A DNA stretch of 49,071 nt from an uncultured Frankineae bacterium (GCA_902805775.1 CADCUB010000144.1:15524-64594); one strand, 5' to 3'; positions 34,155 through 43,533 are shown, counted from the first letter of the stretch. The notes: generated by a model not told the origin, from the letters alone. Program-made: numbers and translations.

Positions 34155-36179
34155 TCAGCCGGTGGGCTCGGCCGCGCGGCGGGCCTCGACCTCCTCGAGG
34201 ATCTCCCAGGTGCGGTCGTAGATCTCGGCGGGCAGCGTCCCGCCGTAGACCTGGTCGACGCCGTGCACGTCCTTCATCCCGCCGCAGGACCGGGTCTGGT
34301 CGGGCGCGCAGCTCTCGTCGTCGTAGCCCATCCACACCGCGATGCAGACGTCGCGGCCCTCGCGGGAGCAGCCGATGAACCAGGCGTTGGTGCTCTCCTG
34401 GGTGGTGCCGGTCTTGCCGTAGACCGGGAAGTCCTGGCGCGCGGCGCGGGCGGTCCCCCTGCGCTCGGTGACGCCGGACATCGCCTCGACCACCTGCCCG
34501 GCGACCGGGGAGGGCACCGCCCGACGGACGGGGCTGGGCTGCTCGGGGGCGCGGCTGACGAGCCCGCCGTTCACGTCGCGCACCTCGAGCAGGTAGCGGG
34601 GGGCGACGTGGGCGCCGTCGTTCATCAGCGTGCCGAAGGCGTTGGCCATCGACAGCGGGCTGACCAGGGCCGTCGTCCCGAGGCCGAACGACGACACCCC
34701 GGTGGAGAAGGCGTCCTCGTCGGCGACGGCCCCCGCGTCGAGCATGATCTTCTTGATCCGGTCCCGTCCGACCTCGATCGCGAGCGGGACGTAGACGGTG
34801 TTGACCGAGCCCTGCAGGGCGCGCTGCAGGCTCATGCGCCGGCTGCCGCTGCCCTCGCCCGAGGCGTTGCAGTACTCGTAGACGCCGCCCTCGGCGCCCG
34901 GGTCGGTGATGGTGTCGCAGTCCGGGGCGCTGCGGCGGGTGTCGAGCGTCATGCCCTTCTCGAGCGCCGCGGCCAGCGTGAACGGCTTGATCGTCGAGCC
35001 GGCGGACCGCCGGCCGTTGGTCGCGAGGTTGAACCCGCCGCGGGTGTAGCCGGTCACCTCCGGCCGCGCGCCACGGGCCGGAGCCCGGCGCAGCGTCGTC
35101 AGCGCGGTCACGTCGCCGCTGCTGATGTCGACGGCGACGACCGCCGCCTGCGGGTCCTGCGCGTCGGGCAGCACCTCGCGCGCGGCCCGGGTGACCGCCT
35201 CCTGCAGGTCGGTGTCCAGCGCCGTCCGGATGCGCAGCCCGCCGCGGTCGAGCTGGTCGGGGTCGTCGGCGAACTGCTCGCGCACCAGCGCGGTGACCAT
35301 GTCGGCGTACTCGGGGGCGGTGCTCGCCGGGTCGGGAGGGGTGACCTTCTTGGGCGTGACGTCGGCCTCCCGACGCAGGGCCTCGCTGGCCTGCTGCGGC
35401 GTGATGTAGCCGTTGGTGACCATCTGGTTGAGCGTGTACTTCTGGCGGGCCCGCGCCTGCGCGAAGTCGACCACCGGGTTCCACGCCGACGGCGCCGGCG
35501 CGATGCCGGCCAGCATCGAGGCCCGCGCGAGGGCCCGCACCTCGTCGGGCGGCCCCTGCCCGGGCGCCGGCAGGGCGAGGTCCTTCACGTCGACGCCGTA
35601 GTAGTACTTCGACGCCGCCTGCACCCCGTAGGTGCTGTTGCCGAGGTAGAGCACGTTGAGGTAGTCGGTGAGGATGTCGTCCTTGGTCTTGCGGTTCTCG
35701 AGCCGCACGGCGATCGCCGCCTCACGGATCTTGCGACCGAAGGTGCGCTCGTTGCCCACGTAGACGTTCTTGACGTACTGCTGCGTGATCGTCGACCCGC
35801 CCTGGCGACGGCCGCCGGTCAGGTCCCGGTAGGCCGCGCGCAGGGTGGCCAGCGGGTCGACTCCCCGGTGCTCGAGGAACCGCGCGTCCTCCGCCGAGAT
35901 GATCGCCTGGCGCATCACCTCGGGGATGTCCTCGCTGCGCAGGACCTCCCGCCGCTGCGCGGGGCGGATCTGGCCGAACTGCGTGCCGTCCGAGCCCAGC
36001 AGCAGCACCGGCTTCGGGGCCGGCGGGACCGCCCGCACGTCGAGCGGGGCGGCCAGCAGCCCGCCGACGAAGGTGGTGACCGCGACGACGGCTGCGAGCA
36101 CCATCACGACCAGGCCGCGGACGAGCAGCCGGGCGACGCCTCGGGGACGGTGCGCCGCCTCCCTGCCCCTCCCGACCAT
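34155..36179 (-). CDS. Class A penicillin-binding protein (transglycosylase/transpeptidase)
   Basis: This enzyme polymerises and cross-links peptidoglycan. The 674-residue product has a short cytoplasmic part, one membrane helix (about 18-44), a GT51 domain with catalytic Glu97 in [18 protein letters not shown] and [18 protein letters not shown], and a transpeptidase domain with Ser395 in SAGSTIKPF (SxxK), SVN and YGKTGTT. Cysteine pairs near the C-terminus ([10 protein letters not shown]) may form disulfides. A TACGCT box seven bases before the ATG suggests a leaderless transcript. It is divergent from the HAD-IB gene. Confidence 0.94.
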   Translation of the reverse strand: MVGRGREAAHRPRGVARLLVRGLVVMVLAAVVAVTTFVGGLLAAPLDVRAVPPAPKPVLLLGSDGTQFGQIRPAQRREVLRSEDIPEVMRQAIISAEDARFLEHRGVDPLATLRAAYRDLTGGRRQGGSTITQQYVKNVYVGNERTFGRKIREAAIAVRLENRKTKDDILTDYLNVLYLGNSTYGVQAASKYYYGVDVKDLALPAPGQGPPDEVRALARASMLAGIAPAPSAWNPVVDFAQARARQKYTLNQMVTNGYITPQQASEALRREADVTPKKVTPPDPASTAPEYADMVTALVREQFADDPDQLDRGGLRIRTALDTDLQEAVTRAAREVLPDAQDPQAAVVAVDISSGDVTALTTLRRAPARGARPEVTGYTRGGFNLATNGRRSAGSTIKPFTLAAALEKGMTLDTRRSAPDCDTITDPGAEGGVYEYCNASGEGSGSRRMSLQRALQGSVNTVYVPLAIEVGRDRIKKIMLDAGAVADEDAFSTGVSSFGLGTTALVSPLSMANAFGTLMNDGAHVAPRYLLEVRDVNGGLVSRAPEQPSPVRRAVPSPVAGQVVEAMSGVTERRGTARAARQDFPVYGKTGTTQESTNAWFIGCSREGRDVCIAVWMGYDDESCAPDQTRSCGGMKDVHGVDQVYGGTLPAEIYDRTWEILEEVEARRAAEPTG

Positions 36180-36186
36180 GGGTTCC

Positions 36187-36192
36187 AGCGTA
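36187..36192 (-). promoter_or_regulatory. -10-like box of the penicillin-binding protein gene
   Basis: TACGCT on the minus strand is seven bases before ATG 36179, a spacing that would give a leaderless message. No clear -35 is seen. Confidence 0.4.
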
Positions 36193-36216
36193 CGGGGAGC
36201 GGCCCGGGCGCCCGTC

Positions 36217-36222
36217 TAGGCT
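36217..36222 (+). promoter_or_regulatory. -10-like box of the HAD-IB gene
   Basis: TAGGCT on the plus strand fits TANNNT and lies about 30 bp before GTG 36252, leaving room for a short leader with the AGGAGG ribosome site at 36242-36247. Confidence 0.35.
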
Positions 36223-36251
36223 CGACGGCGTCCCGAGGACCAGGAGGACCT

Positions 36252-37187
36252 GTGCTCCGCTCGCTCCGGGTGACCCGCAGACGGGCCGGCGTCGACGCGG
36301 ACGTGCGCGCCGTCCTGGCGGGCGCCGCGTCCGCCGCCGCGGCGGAGGTCGACGACGTCCTGCCCGTCCCGCCGGACGCGACGGCGGGGGCGTTCTTCGA
36401 CGTCGACAACACGATGATCCGCGGGGCGTCGATCTACTTCTTCGGCAAGGGGATGGCCGGCCGCGGCCTGATCACGACCCGGGACCTGCTGCGCTTCGGC
36501 TGGCAGCAGCTGGCCTTCCGGGTGCGCGGCAGCGAGGACCCCGACGCCGTCGCGGAGGCGCGCGACAAGGCGCTGGGGCTCGTGGCCGGCAAGTCGGTCG
36601 AGGAGATCGTCGCCTACGGCGAGGAGATCTACGACGAGCTCATGGACCGGCGGATCTGGTCGGGGACGAGGGCACTCGCGCAGCAGCACCTCGACGCCGG
36701 TCAGCGCGTCTGGCTGGTCACGGCCACCCCGGTCGAGCTGGCCCGGATCATCGCTGCCCGCCTCGGGCTGACCGGTGCCCTCGGGACGGTGAGCGAGGTC
36801 GAGGACGGCCTCTACACCGGACGGCTCGTCGGCGAGCCGCTGCACGGGCCGGCCAAGGGCCAGGCCGTCCGGGCGCTCGCCGAGCGCGAGGGCCTGGACC
36901 TGTCGCGCTGCACCGCCTACAGCGACAGCGTGAACGACATCCCCATGCTGTCGGCGGTCGGGCACGCCGTCGCGGTCAACCCCGACAACGCCCTGCGGGC
37001 GCAGGCCCGGGCGCAGGGCTGGGACGTCCGCGACTTCCGCACCGGGCGCAAGGCGGCCAAGGTGGGGGTGCCGGCCGCTGCGGGGGCCGGGGCGGTGGCC
37101 GGCGGGATCGTCGCCGGACTGGCGCTGCACCGCCGTCGGGGCGACGGCCCGGGCCGGCTGCAGCCCGCGTCTAGCGCCCTGCACTGA
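36252..37187 (+). CDS. HAD-IB family hydrolase (SerB1-like)
   Basis: The 311-residue protein is a HAD-superfamily IB phosphatase. The nucleophile motif is FFDVDNT (Asp50, Asp52, Thr54), motif II is in [11 protein letters not shown], the motif III lysine is in HGPAKGQAV and motif IV is [15 protein letters not shown] helical cap and a final hydrophobic segment ([18 protein letters not shown]) suggest membrane attachment. GTG 36252 follows AGGAGG by four bases. Relatives are annotated as SerB1-like phosphatases in mycobacteria, but the substrate (phosphoserine or a lipid phosphate) is not settled. It converges on the EamA gene, with 17 bp of overlap. Confidence 0.88.
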   Translation: MLRSLRVTRRRAGVDADVRAVLAGAASAAAAEVDDVLPVPPDATAGAFFDVDNTMIRGASIYFFGKGMAGRGLITTRDLLRFGWQQLAFRVRGSEDPDAVAEARDKALGLVAGKSVEEIVAYGEEIYDELMDRRIWSGTRALAQQHLDAGQRVWLVTATPVELARIIAARLGLTGALGTVSEVEDGLYTGRLVGEPLHGPAKGQAVRALAEREGLDLSRCTAYSDSVNDIPMLSAVGHAVAVNPDNALRAQARAQGWDVRDFRTGRKAAKVGVPAAAGAGAVAGGIVAGLALHRRRGDGPGRLQPASSALH

Positions 37188-38154
37188 CGCCGGCGCCGGG
37201 AGCCGACGCGCCAGGGGCTCCGGGGGCTCGGGCGTCTGCGGGGGCTCCGGTGACCGCTGCACCGTCCCCGGTGGTCACCGCGGCGCTCGTGCGGGAGCGG
37301 TCCGCCCGCGGCCGGCGGGCGGCGAGCCACGCGCCTGCCACGACCAGGACCAGCCCGCCCACGCCGAGCGCCGTCACCGGCTCGTCGAGCAGCACGGTGC
37401 CGTAGCCCACGGCGAACACCGGCGCCAGGTAGGTCACCAGCGTGGTGCGCTCCGGCCCGACCTCGCCGATGAGCCAGTACATCAGGACGAACGCCAGGCC
37501 GGTGCCCACCAGGCCGAGGACGGCCACCGCGGCGATGCCCTGCAGGCTCGGCACCCGCGTCGGCGGGTCGAGCAGGACCGGCGGCAGCAGCAGCAGGCTG
37601 CTGGCGGTCAGCACGCCGGTGAGCAGCCCGAGGCGGGGCACGTCGGGGAACCGGCGCGCCGTCCAGGCCGCGCCGACCGCGTAGCCGAGCCCGGCCAGCA
37701 GGACCAGGGCGCAGCCGAGCAGCGCCGCACCGTCGGTGTCGACGCCGAGCAGGAGGCCGACGCCGGCGAGCCCGAGCAGCAGCCCGACCCAGGTCAGGCG
37801 CCCGGGCCGCTCGCCGCCGAGCGCGGGCGCGAGCAGGGCGCCCCACAGCGGTGTCGCCGCGACGAGCGTGCCGGCCAGGCCGCTGGGGATGCTGCGCTCG
37901 CCGATCGCGATGAGCAGCATCGGGGCCGCCTGCTGCACCAGCGCCAGCAGCAGCACCGCACCCCATCGCCCGCGCAGGCTCCGCAGCTGCCCGCGCGAGG
38001 AGGCGAGGACCCCCACGAGCAGCGCCGCCGGCAGGAAGCGCAGCAGGGTCAGCGTGGCGGGGGTCGTGGTGCGCAGGGCCACCGCGATGAGCAGGTAGGA
38101 CCCGCCCCACGTGGCGGCCAGGGCGAGCAGCGCGAGCAGCGGACGCAGAGGCAC
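37171..38154 (-). CDS. EamA/DMT-family exporter
   Basis: The 327-residue protein has ten hydrophobic helices in two EamA repeats (about 8-135 and 147-270), with the family end-of-repeat patterns [22 protein letters not shown] and [20 protein letters not shown]. Such proteins export small metabolites or amino acids. The last ~45 residues are Ala/Gly/Pro-rich and hydrophilic. It starts at GTG 38154, is divergent from a LysR gene across 82 bp, and its 3-prime end overlaps the convergent HAD gene by 17 bp. Control by the LysR neighbour is likely; the substrate is unknown. Confidence 0.88.
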   Translation of the reverse strand: MPLRPLLALLALAATWGGSYLLIAVALRTTTPATLTLLRFLPAALLVGVLASSRGQLRSLRGRWGAVLLLALVQQAAPMLLIAIGERSIPSGLAGTLVAATPLWGALLAPALGGERPGRLTWVGLLLGLAGVGLLLGVDTDGAALLGCALVLLAGLGYAVGAAWTARRFPDVPRLGLLTGVLTASSLLLLPPVLLDPPTRVPSLQGIAAVAVLGLVGTGLAFVLMYWLIGEVGPERTTLVTYLAPVFAVGYGTVLLDEPVTALGVGGLVLVVAGAWLAARRPRADRSRTSAAVTTGDGAAVTGAPADARAPGAPGASAPGAGVSAGR

Positions 38155-38224
38155 GGGGCGATCCTGCGCGCTGCGGACCGTTCAGCACAAGCGACTACCT
38201 CTACCGCGCAGTTCAGTGCGGCTG

Positions 38225-38230
38225 TACGGT
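38225..38230 (+). promoter_or_regulatory. -10-like box of the LysR gene
   Basis: TACGGT ends six bases before GTG 38237, so the LysR message may be leaderless. The 82-bp divergent region also has GTTCAG at two places in the same direction, which may be part of the LysR binding site. Confidence 0.4.
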
Positions 38231-38236
38231 GAGGCC

Positions 38237-39187
38237 GTGCTGGACCTCCGCCGGTTGCGGGTGCTGCGGGCCGTCGTGCGCACCGGGTCCGTGCGTGCCG
38301 CCGGTCTGCAGCTGGGCTTCACGCCGAGCGCGGTCAGCCAGCACGTCACGGCGCTGGAGCGCGAGACCGGCGCCGTGCTGCTCGAGCGGGCCGGGCGGGG
38401 CGTACGGCCGACCGACGCCGCCCGGCTGCTGGCCGACCTCGCCGACGACGTGCTCGACCGCCTGGCCGAGGGCGAGGCGGCGCTGGCCTCCCTGCGCGCG
38501 GGTCGTACGGGCCGGCTGCACCTCACGTCGTTCCCGAGCGCCGGGGCGGCGCTGGTGCCGCCGGCCGTGGCGGCCTTCCGCCGCGCGCTGCCCGACGTCG
38601 AGCTCGTGCTCGGGGTCGCCGAGCAGGACGAGGCCCTGCCCGCCCTGCGCGCGGGCGAGCTCGACGTCGCCGTCGTGGTCGAGCCGTACGCCCCCGGCGA
38701 GGCCCCGCCCGACGACCTGCACCGCGTGCACCTGCTGGCCGACCCCTACTTCCTGCTGCTGCCGCGCACGCACCGCCTGGCCGGCAGCGCCGACGTCGAC
38801 CTCGCCGAGGTCGCCGGCGACCCGTGGGTCGACACGGCGTCGGCGCCCGGCCACTGCCAGGCCGCGGCCCTGGACGCCTGCCGCGCCGCGGGCTTCTTCC
38901 CGGCGTACGCCGTCCAGGCCGACGAGTACCCGACCACCCAGGGCTTCGTCGCCGCGGGGCTGGGCGTCGCGCTGGTCCCGGCGCTGGCGCTCGGAGCGGT
39001 CTCCGACCGCGTCGTGGTCACCCGCCTGCGCGGTGCGCAGCCGGTCCGGCACGTGTACGCGGCCACCCGGGCCAGCCGGACCGGCGAGGCGGTGGTGACC
39101 GCGGCGCTGCAGGCGCTCGTCACGGCCGCGGCCGGCGTGGGAGCGCACCGCCCGGTCGGCGCGGGCGACGGCCTCTCGGCCGGCTAG
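38237..39187 (+). CDS. LysR-family transcriptional regulator
   Basis: The 316-residue protein has the usual N-terminal winged HTH (LDLRRLRVLRAVVRTGSVRA, GFTPSAVSQHVTALERETGA, about residues 1-60), a linker helix and a periplasmic-binding-like effector domain (about 88-295). It is divergent from the EamA exporter gene across 82 bp, the standard layout for a LysR regulator and its target. The start GTG 38237 has a -10-like TACGGT six bases upstream. The stop shares a CTAG with the convergent acyltransferase gene. Confidence 0.9.
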   Translation: MLDLRRLRVLRAVVRTGSVRAAGLQLGFTPSAVSQHVTALERETGAVLLERAGRGVRPTDAARLLADLADDVLDRLAEGEAALASLRAGRTGRLHLTSFPSAGAALVPPAVAAFRRALPDVELVLGVAEQDEALPALRAGELDVAVVVEPYAPGEAPPDDLHRVHLLADPYFLLLPRTHRLAGSADVDLAEVAGDPWVDTASAPGHCQAAALDACRAAGFFPAYAVQADEYPTTQGFVAAGLGVALVPALALGAVSDRVVVTRLRGAQPVRHVYAATRASRTGEAVVTAALQALVTAAAGVGAHRPVGAGDGLSAG

Positions 39188-40128
39188 AAGAAGACCGACC
39201 GCCGCTGCATGAGCAGCGTGTAGAGCGTCGACTGGATCGTCTCGCGCACCTGGTCGGTGAGGTTGAACACCAGCATCGGGTCCTCCGCCGCGGCGGCGCC
39301 CCCGAGGGAGGCCGTCTCGATCGGCTCGCCGAACTCGATGATCCACTTCGACGGGAGCGGCACGGCGCCGAGCGGGCCGAGCAGCGGGAACGTCGGCGTG
39401 ATCGGCAGGTAGGGCAGCCCGAGCAGCCGGGCCAGCGTCTTGGCGTTGCCGAGCATCGGGTAGGTCTCCTCGGCCCCGACGATCGAGCACGGGATGATCG
39501 GCGCGCCGGTGCGCAGCGCCGCGGAGACGAAGCCGCCCCGCCCGAAGCGCTGCAGCTTGTACCGCTCGCGGAACGGCTTGCCGATGCCCTTGAAGCCCTC
39601 CGGCCAGACCCCGACGAGCTCGCCGCCCGACAGCAGCCGCTCGGCGTCGGCGTTGCACGCCAGCGTGTTGCCGCCCTTGCGGGCCAGGGGTGCGAGGACC
39701 GGCAGCGCGAAGACGAGGTCGGCGGCGAGCATCCGCAGGTGGCGCGAGGCCGGGTGGTGGTCGAGCAGCGCGATGGCCGTCATGAGCGCGTCGAGCGGCA
39801 GGGTGCCGGAGTGGTTGGCGACCACCAGCGCCGCACCGGTGTCGGGGACGTTGTCGAGGCCGCGGGTCTCGACCCTGAACCACGTGTCGTACAGCGGCCG
39901 CAGCGGCGGCAGCAGGACGTGCTCGGTGAGGTCGGCGTCGAAGCCGAAGTCGTCGACCGGGTAGTCGCCCGTGATGCGGCGGCGCAGGAAGGCCAGCCCG
40001 CCGGCGAGCCGGCGCTCCCAGTCGGCCGGCTCCGGCGCCGGGCCGGCCGGGCCGGGCACCGGGGCGACGACGTCCTCCCGCAGCGGGATGACGTTGTCGG
40101 GTCGGCGGGCGGCGTGGCGCTCAGGCAC
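39184..40128 (-). CDS. PlsC-like lysophospholipid acyltransferase family protein
   Basis: The 314-residue product has the acyltransferase fold: motif I in VVANHSGTLPLDALM, motif II near GGNTLACNADAERLL, motif III VWPEGFKGIGKPF and motif IV PIIPCSIVGAEETYP. The spacing in motif I (His then Asp seven residues on) differs from the classical HX4D and matches a group seen in mycobacteria. The first 40 residues are a polar extension. The GTG start overlaps the SDR gene stop by eight bases. Acyl donor and acceptor are unknown. Confidence 0.86.
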   Translation of the reverse strand: MPERHAARRPDNVIPLREDVVAPVPGPAGPAPEPADWERRLAGGLAFLRRRITGDYPVDDFGFDADLTEHVLLPPLRPLYDTWFRVETRGLDNVPDTGAALVVANHSGTLPLDALMTAIALLDHHPASRHLRMLAADLVFALPVLAPLARKGGNTLACNADAERLLSGGELVGVWPEGFKGIGKPFRERYKLQRFGRGGFVSAALRTGAPIIPCSIVGAEETYPMLGNAKTLARLLGLPYLPITPTFPLLGPLGAVPLPSKWIIEFGEPIETASLGGAAAAEDPMLVFNLTDQVRETIQSTLYTLLMQRRSVFF

Positions 40129-41215
40129 CGAGCACTCCTGGGGACGGGGCGGGGGCGACGCGACCGCGCGTCAGCAGGTCGAGGATCGTGCGCTCGGCCG
40201 CCGCGGCGACCTCGGGGTCGAGCATCGGCGGACGGGCGGACGCGACGAAGTCGGCGAACGCCTCGGCCGTCGGGCGGGGGCACCAGCCGAAGGCCTCCCG
40301 CAGCCGGGTGACGTCGGCGACGCGGCCGTGCTCGAGGTAGCGCATCTGCTCGGGCGAGAAGTCGACGACCCCCGCGCCCCGGAACGCCCGCGCGACCAGG
40401 GACACCCCCGGCGACGGCACCGGCAGGGCCGGCCGGCCGAGCCGGCGCAGCGCCTGCGACAGCAGCAGCACGCCCGTTCCGCCGACGTTGAAGATGCCCG
40501 GGTGCTCCTCGACGACGGCGCGCCGGAGCACCTCGAGCCCGTCGTCCTCGTGGCACAGCTGGATGCGCGGGTCGAAGCCGAGCACCGTCGGCACGACGGG
40601 CAGGGACAGGTAGCGGGTCAGCGGCGTGTCGATCGTGGGGCCGATGAAGTTGGTGAAGCGCAGCAGGCTGAGCGTGACGTCGGGACGGCGGCGCCCGAAG
40701 CCGCGGACGTAGCCCTCGACCTCGACGGCGTCCTTGGCGTAGCCGGCCCGGGGCAGCGCCCGGGGGGCCAGCTCCTCGCGGAACAGCGCCGGGTCGCGCG
40801 GGCTCGACCCGTAGACGGCGGTCGTCGACTTCACCACCAGCCGGCGCATGCTCGGGGCCTTCTGGCAGGCCGCGAGCAGCTGCATCGTGCCGATGACGTT
40901 GATCTCCTTCATCGCCGTGCGGCCCCCGGCTCCGGTGGGGGTGGCGATGACGTTCAGGTGCACCACGGTGTCGACGTCGCCCGACGCGATGACCTTCGCG
41001 ATCAGCGGGTTGCGGATGTCGGCCCGGACGAACTCGGTGCGGCCCAGCAGCTGCCGCTGCTCGCCCCGCGGCGCGACCGTGTCCACGCCGATGATCCGCT
41101 CGATCGAGCGGTCGGCGGCCAGTCGACCGGCCAGCCGGCTGCCGAGGTAGCGGCTGACGCCGGTCACCAGCACGACGCGGGGACGTCCGGCCGTCCCGGT
41201 CCTGCGGTCGCTCAT
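40121..41215 (-). CDS. NAD-dependent epimerase/dehydratase family protein (extended SDR)
   Basis: The 364-residue product starts with a Rossmann motif VVLVTGVSRYLGSRLAG, has a VKSTTAVYGSS strand and NFIGPTIDTPLTRYL typical of extended SDRs. The active site reads GYAKDAVE; the usual Tyr-xxx-Lys spacing is absent, as Lys comes two residues after Tyr, so classical epimerase chemistry is doubtful. In mycobacteria the homolog next to the 32-residue ribosomal protein is called GalE2 (from memory). It is coupled with the acyltransferase by an eight-base overlap, suggesting a shared job in envelope lipid or sugar metabolism. Confidence 0.85.
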   Translation of the reverse strand: MSDRRTGTAGRPRVVLVTGVSRYLGSRLAGRLAADRSIERIIGVDTVAPRGEQRQLLGRTEFVRADIRNPLIAKVIASGDVDTVVHLNVIATPTGAGGRTAMKEINVIGTMQLLAACQKAPSMRRLVVKSTTAVYGSSPRDPALFREELAPRALPRAGYAKDAVEVEGYVRGFGRRRPDVTLSLLRFTNFIGPTIDTPLTRYLSLPVVPTVLGFDPRIQLCHEDDGLEVLRRAVVEEHPGIFNVGGTGVLLLSQALRRLGRPALPVPSPGVSLVARAFRGAGVVDFSPEQMRYLEHGRVADVTRLREAFGWCPRPTAEAFADFVASARPPMLDPEVAAAAERTILDLLTRGRVAPAPSPGVLGA

Positions 41216-41281
41216 GCGGCCCAGGTCACGCGGTTCGCCTCGGTCACGCCGACGATCCTACGGGCGCAGCCGGCGCCGGCC

Positions 41282-42175
41282 TCAGCTGCGCGTGAGCGCC
41301 TGCGCCGGCTCGGGCGGCAGCTGGACGGGGCGCGAGGCGGGGTCCTGCGCCGGCATGCGGCTGAGCACGAGCGGCTCGCCGCGACCGGCCCGCAGGCGGG
41401 CGGCCGCGCTGCCGGCGTTGACGGCGATCGTGATGGTGCCGAAGGAGTCCTCGCAGACGACCAGCCGGCCCCGGCCGGCCTCGCCGTAGGTGGTGAGGAA
41501 CGGCACGACGCGCGACTTGCCGCTGCAGCGCAGCTCGATGGTGTCGCCGATCGACAGGCCGGCCTGCTCGAGGTGGCAGCGCTGGAGGTTCAGCGTGAGG
41601 TTGCCGAAGTGGTCGACCTGCACGACCTCGCCGTGCACGTGGTCGGGCTCGACGGCCGGCTCGCGCACCGTGAGGCGCTCGAGGTCGTCGACGTCGAGCC
41701 GGGTGCCGACCTGCTCGATCGGCAGGCCACCGGCCAGCCGGGCGGCGACGGGGGAGAACACGTCGCGTCCGCGGAAGGTCCGTGCCGGGGACGGGTGCCA
41801 CAGCTCGGGGTTGTCGATCAGGTGGGCGGACACCGGTCCCCCGGCGGGCTCCCAGGCCAGCGACGTCAGCCCGTTGTCGGGGGACACGAAGACCGACCCG
41901 TCGGCCGTGCGGACCGCCACGCCCCGTGCGGGCGGCGCCCGGAAGGGATCGACGAGCGCGAGGTGGACGGCCGGTGTCGGGAGGTACGGGACCGCGCTGG
42001 CGAGCACCGCCGCGCCCTGCTCGACGTCCTGCGGGCTGACCAGGTGCAGCACGTCGAGGACGCGGACCTGCGGCGACGTGCGCGCGATCACGCCCTTGCA
42101 CACCCCGAGGAAGGCGTCCTCCAGGCCGTAGTCGGACAGGAAGGTGAGCCACTGCTGTGCCTGCGGTGCTGTCAC
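41282..42175 (-). CDS. SAM hydrolase (adenosine-forming; DUF62/fluorinase family)
   Basis: The 297-residue product matches the SAM hydroxide adenosyltransferase family, related to fluorinase and chlorinase, which split S-adenosylmethionine into adenosine and methionine. The opening TFLSDYGLEDAFLGVCKGVI, the FVSPDNGL segment, FRGRDVFSPVAARLA and the C-terminal VDHFGNLTLN are family hallmarks. I see no feature of a halogenase loop, so hydrolase is the conservative call. The GTG start is at 42175. It stands between the SDR and the bS22 gene, with 66 bp to the former. Confidence 0.87.
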   Translation of the reverse strand: MTAPQAQQWLTFLSDYGLEDAFLGVCKGVIARTSPQVRVLDVLHLVSPQDVEQGAAVLASAVPYLPTPAVHLALVDPFRAPPARGVAVRTADGSVFVSPDNGLTSLAWEPAGGPVSAHLIDNPELWHPSPARTFRGRDVFSPVAARLAGGLPIEQVGTRLDVDDLERLTVREPAVEPDHVHGEVVQVDHFGNLTLNLQRCHLEQAGLSIGDTIELRCSGKSRVVPFLTTYGEAGRGRLVVCEDSFGTITIAVNAGSAAARLRAGRGEPLVLSRMPAQDPASRPVQLPPEPAQALTRS

Positions 42176-42210
42176 GCGATGCTCCTGCGACCCCGGCCGA
42201 CCTGTGCGGA

Positions 42211-42309
42211 CTACTTCTTGTTGCGGCGCTGGACGCGGGTCTTCTTGAGCAGCTTGCGGTGCTTCTTCTTGGCCATCCGCTTGCGGCGCTTCTTGATGAC
42301 GGAACCCAC
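42211..42309 (-). CDS. 32-residue ribosomal protein bS22 (AURKAIP1/COX24 domain)
   Basis: This tiny, extremely basic protein (MGSVIKKRRKRMAKKKHRKL at its start) is the bS22 protein described in mycobacterial ribosomes near the decoding centre, a family also named for its AURKAIP1/COX24 domain. It starts at GTG 42309 with GAGGT upstream; 19 of 32 residues are Lys or Arg. It is encoded beside an excisionase-type HTH gene, as in mycobacteria. The length and sequence pattern leave little doubt about the family. Confidence 0.92.
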   Translation of the reverse strand: MGSVIKKRRKRMAKKKHRKLLKKTRVQRRNKK

Positions 42310-42398
42310 GTGAGGACCTCTGCTCGGGTGTGCTGGGGGTCGGCGGGACCGCCGAGGAGCGGCCAGCCTACCCGTCGGCCACCCGTCGCCGTCCGGGG

Positions 42399-42590
42399 TC
42401 AGCCGACCTCGGGGAAGCCCGCACCGAGGTAGGTGTGCACGGCCCGCTCGGGCACCCGGAACGACCGGCCGACGCGCACGGAGGCCAGCTCGCCGCTGTG
42501 CACCAGGCGGTACACCGTCATCTTCGACACGCGCATGACGGCGGCGACCTCGGCCACGGTCAGGAACTTCATCTCCGACAAGCTGCTCAT
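42399..42590 (-). CDS. BldC/excisionase-type HTH DNA-binding protein
   Basis: The 63-residue product is a single winged HTH of the excisionase/MerR-like group: FLTVAEVAAVMRVSKMTVYR then LVHSGELASVRVGRSFRVPE and AVHTYLGAGF. It resembles the BldC-type small regulators of actinobacteria, of which one homolog is always found beside bS22. It has no integrase nearby, so it is a housekeeping regulator, not a phage excisionase. The ATG is at 42590, 130 bp downstream of the phosphatase-like gene stop. Confidence 0.88.
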   Translation of the reverse strand: MSSLSEMKFLTVAEVAAVMRVSKMTVYRLVHSGELASVRVGRSFRVPERAVHTYLGAGFPEVG

Positions 42591-42720
42591 GCAGACCCCA
42601 CCGCAGTTCGCCCGCGTCGCGCCACCGGCCCCACCTGTGGCATCGGACGTGGTCGCCGAAGGGTAACGGTGCAGGCCCGTTCCGCACAGTCACCCGCACG
42701 GCCCGGGGCACCGCTGCCGG

Positions 42721-43533
42721 TCACCACGAGGTGACGAAGGCCGAGAGCGGGTCGTACAGGTGCGGCGGCACGTTGTCGTCCAGGGGCACCGTGACGATCG
42801 GCTTGCCCTCCTCCTCGGCCACGAACAGCGCCGGGTCGTTGCAGTCGGCCATCCCCAGGGTGTCGATGCCCGCCTCGGCCGCGGCGCCCGCCCAGCCGTG
42901 GTCGGCGACGACGAGGTCGGGCGGCTCGTCGAGGACGTCGAGCAGCGCGCGCATGGGCTCGGGCTCGTGGGTGTGGAGCAGCTCGCCGCCGGAGGCGAGC
43001 ACGTGCACGCCGTTGATCGCCCGCACGTGGCGCGAGCGGTCGCGCCCCCACCCGTCGGGCCACGCCCAGCGCCAGTGCAGCTCCGGGACCAGCACCTGCG
43101 CGCCGGCGGCCCGCAGCGCCGCCGCGACCTGCAGGTGGATCACCAGGACACCGGTGGGGTGGCCGGTCGCGAGCAGGACGCGCTGCCCGTCGGCGGCGGC
43201 CTTGGCGAGCCGGTCCCGCCAGCGCTCGAGCTGGCCGACCGTGAGGTCGGGGTCGATGGTGTCCACACCGTCGCGCACCCGCAGGTCGGGGTTCGTCCCG
43301 CACCGCCGGGCCATGACCTCCATGACCTCGTCGGCCGTCCACGCCCGCCGGGGCACCAGCCCGAAGTCGTACTTCACCCGCCCCTCGGCCATCCGGCCGG
43401 CGTTGCGGATGTTCTCGGCCCGCGGGGTGGCGACCTCGCCGGCGATGCGGGTGGCGACCAGGTGGGCGCGCAGCGCGGCGGGATCGACCTCGGCGCGCAG
43501 GAGGGGGGTGCCCGGGACCGTGCCCCGGCTCAT
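42721..43533 (-). CDS. Actinobacterial phosphatase-like protein
   Basis: The 270-residue product belongs to a group labelled only as 'phosphatase' in Streptomyces and relatives (from memory). Conserved-looking parts are ATPRAENIRNAGRMAEGR, VKYDFGLVPRRAWTADEV, VRDGVDTIDPDLTVGQLERW, LLATGHPTGVL, LLHTHEPEPM, LVVADHGWAGAAAEAG and ADCNDPALFVAEEEG. Several His and Asp residues in these could bind metal, but no known catalytic motif is obvious. The ATG at 43533 overlaps the acuC stop, so the two are coupled. The reaction is unknown. Confidence 0.72.
   Translation of the reverse strand: MSRGTVPGTPLLRAEVDPAALRAHLVATRIAGEVATPRAENIRNAGRMAEGRVKYDFGLVPRRAWTADEVMEVMARRCGTNPDLRVRDGVDTIDPDLTVGQLERWRDRLAKAAADGQRVLLATGHPTGVLVIHLQVAAALRAAGAQVLVPELHWRWAWPDGWGRDRSRHVRAINGVHVLASGGELLHTHEPEPMRALLDVLDEPPDLVVADHGWAGAAAEAGIDTLGMADCNDPALFVAEEEGKPIVTVPLDDNVPPHLYDPLSAFVTSW

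Noticed and set aside
33945-37187. A 1080-codon open frame on the plus strand
   Set aside because: It runs antisense through the penicillin-binding protein gene and only its last third (from GTG 36252) is a real protein. The rest is a GC-rich shadow frame.
41282-42175. Fluorinase/chlorinase
   Set aside because: The same family also covers common SAM hydrolases. No halometabolite genes are nearby and I can see no halogenase-specific loop.
42399-42590. Phage excisionase and a remnant prophage
   Set aside because: The small HTH is next to bS22 in a conserved housekeeping block, with no integrase, att-like repeats or phage genes.
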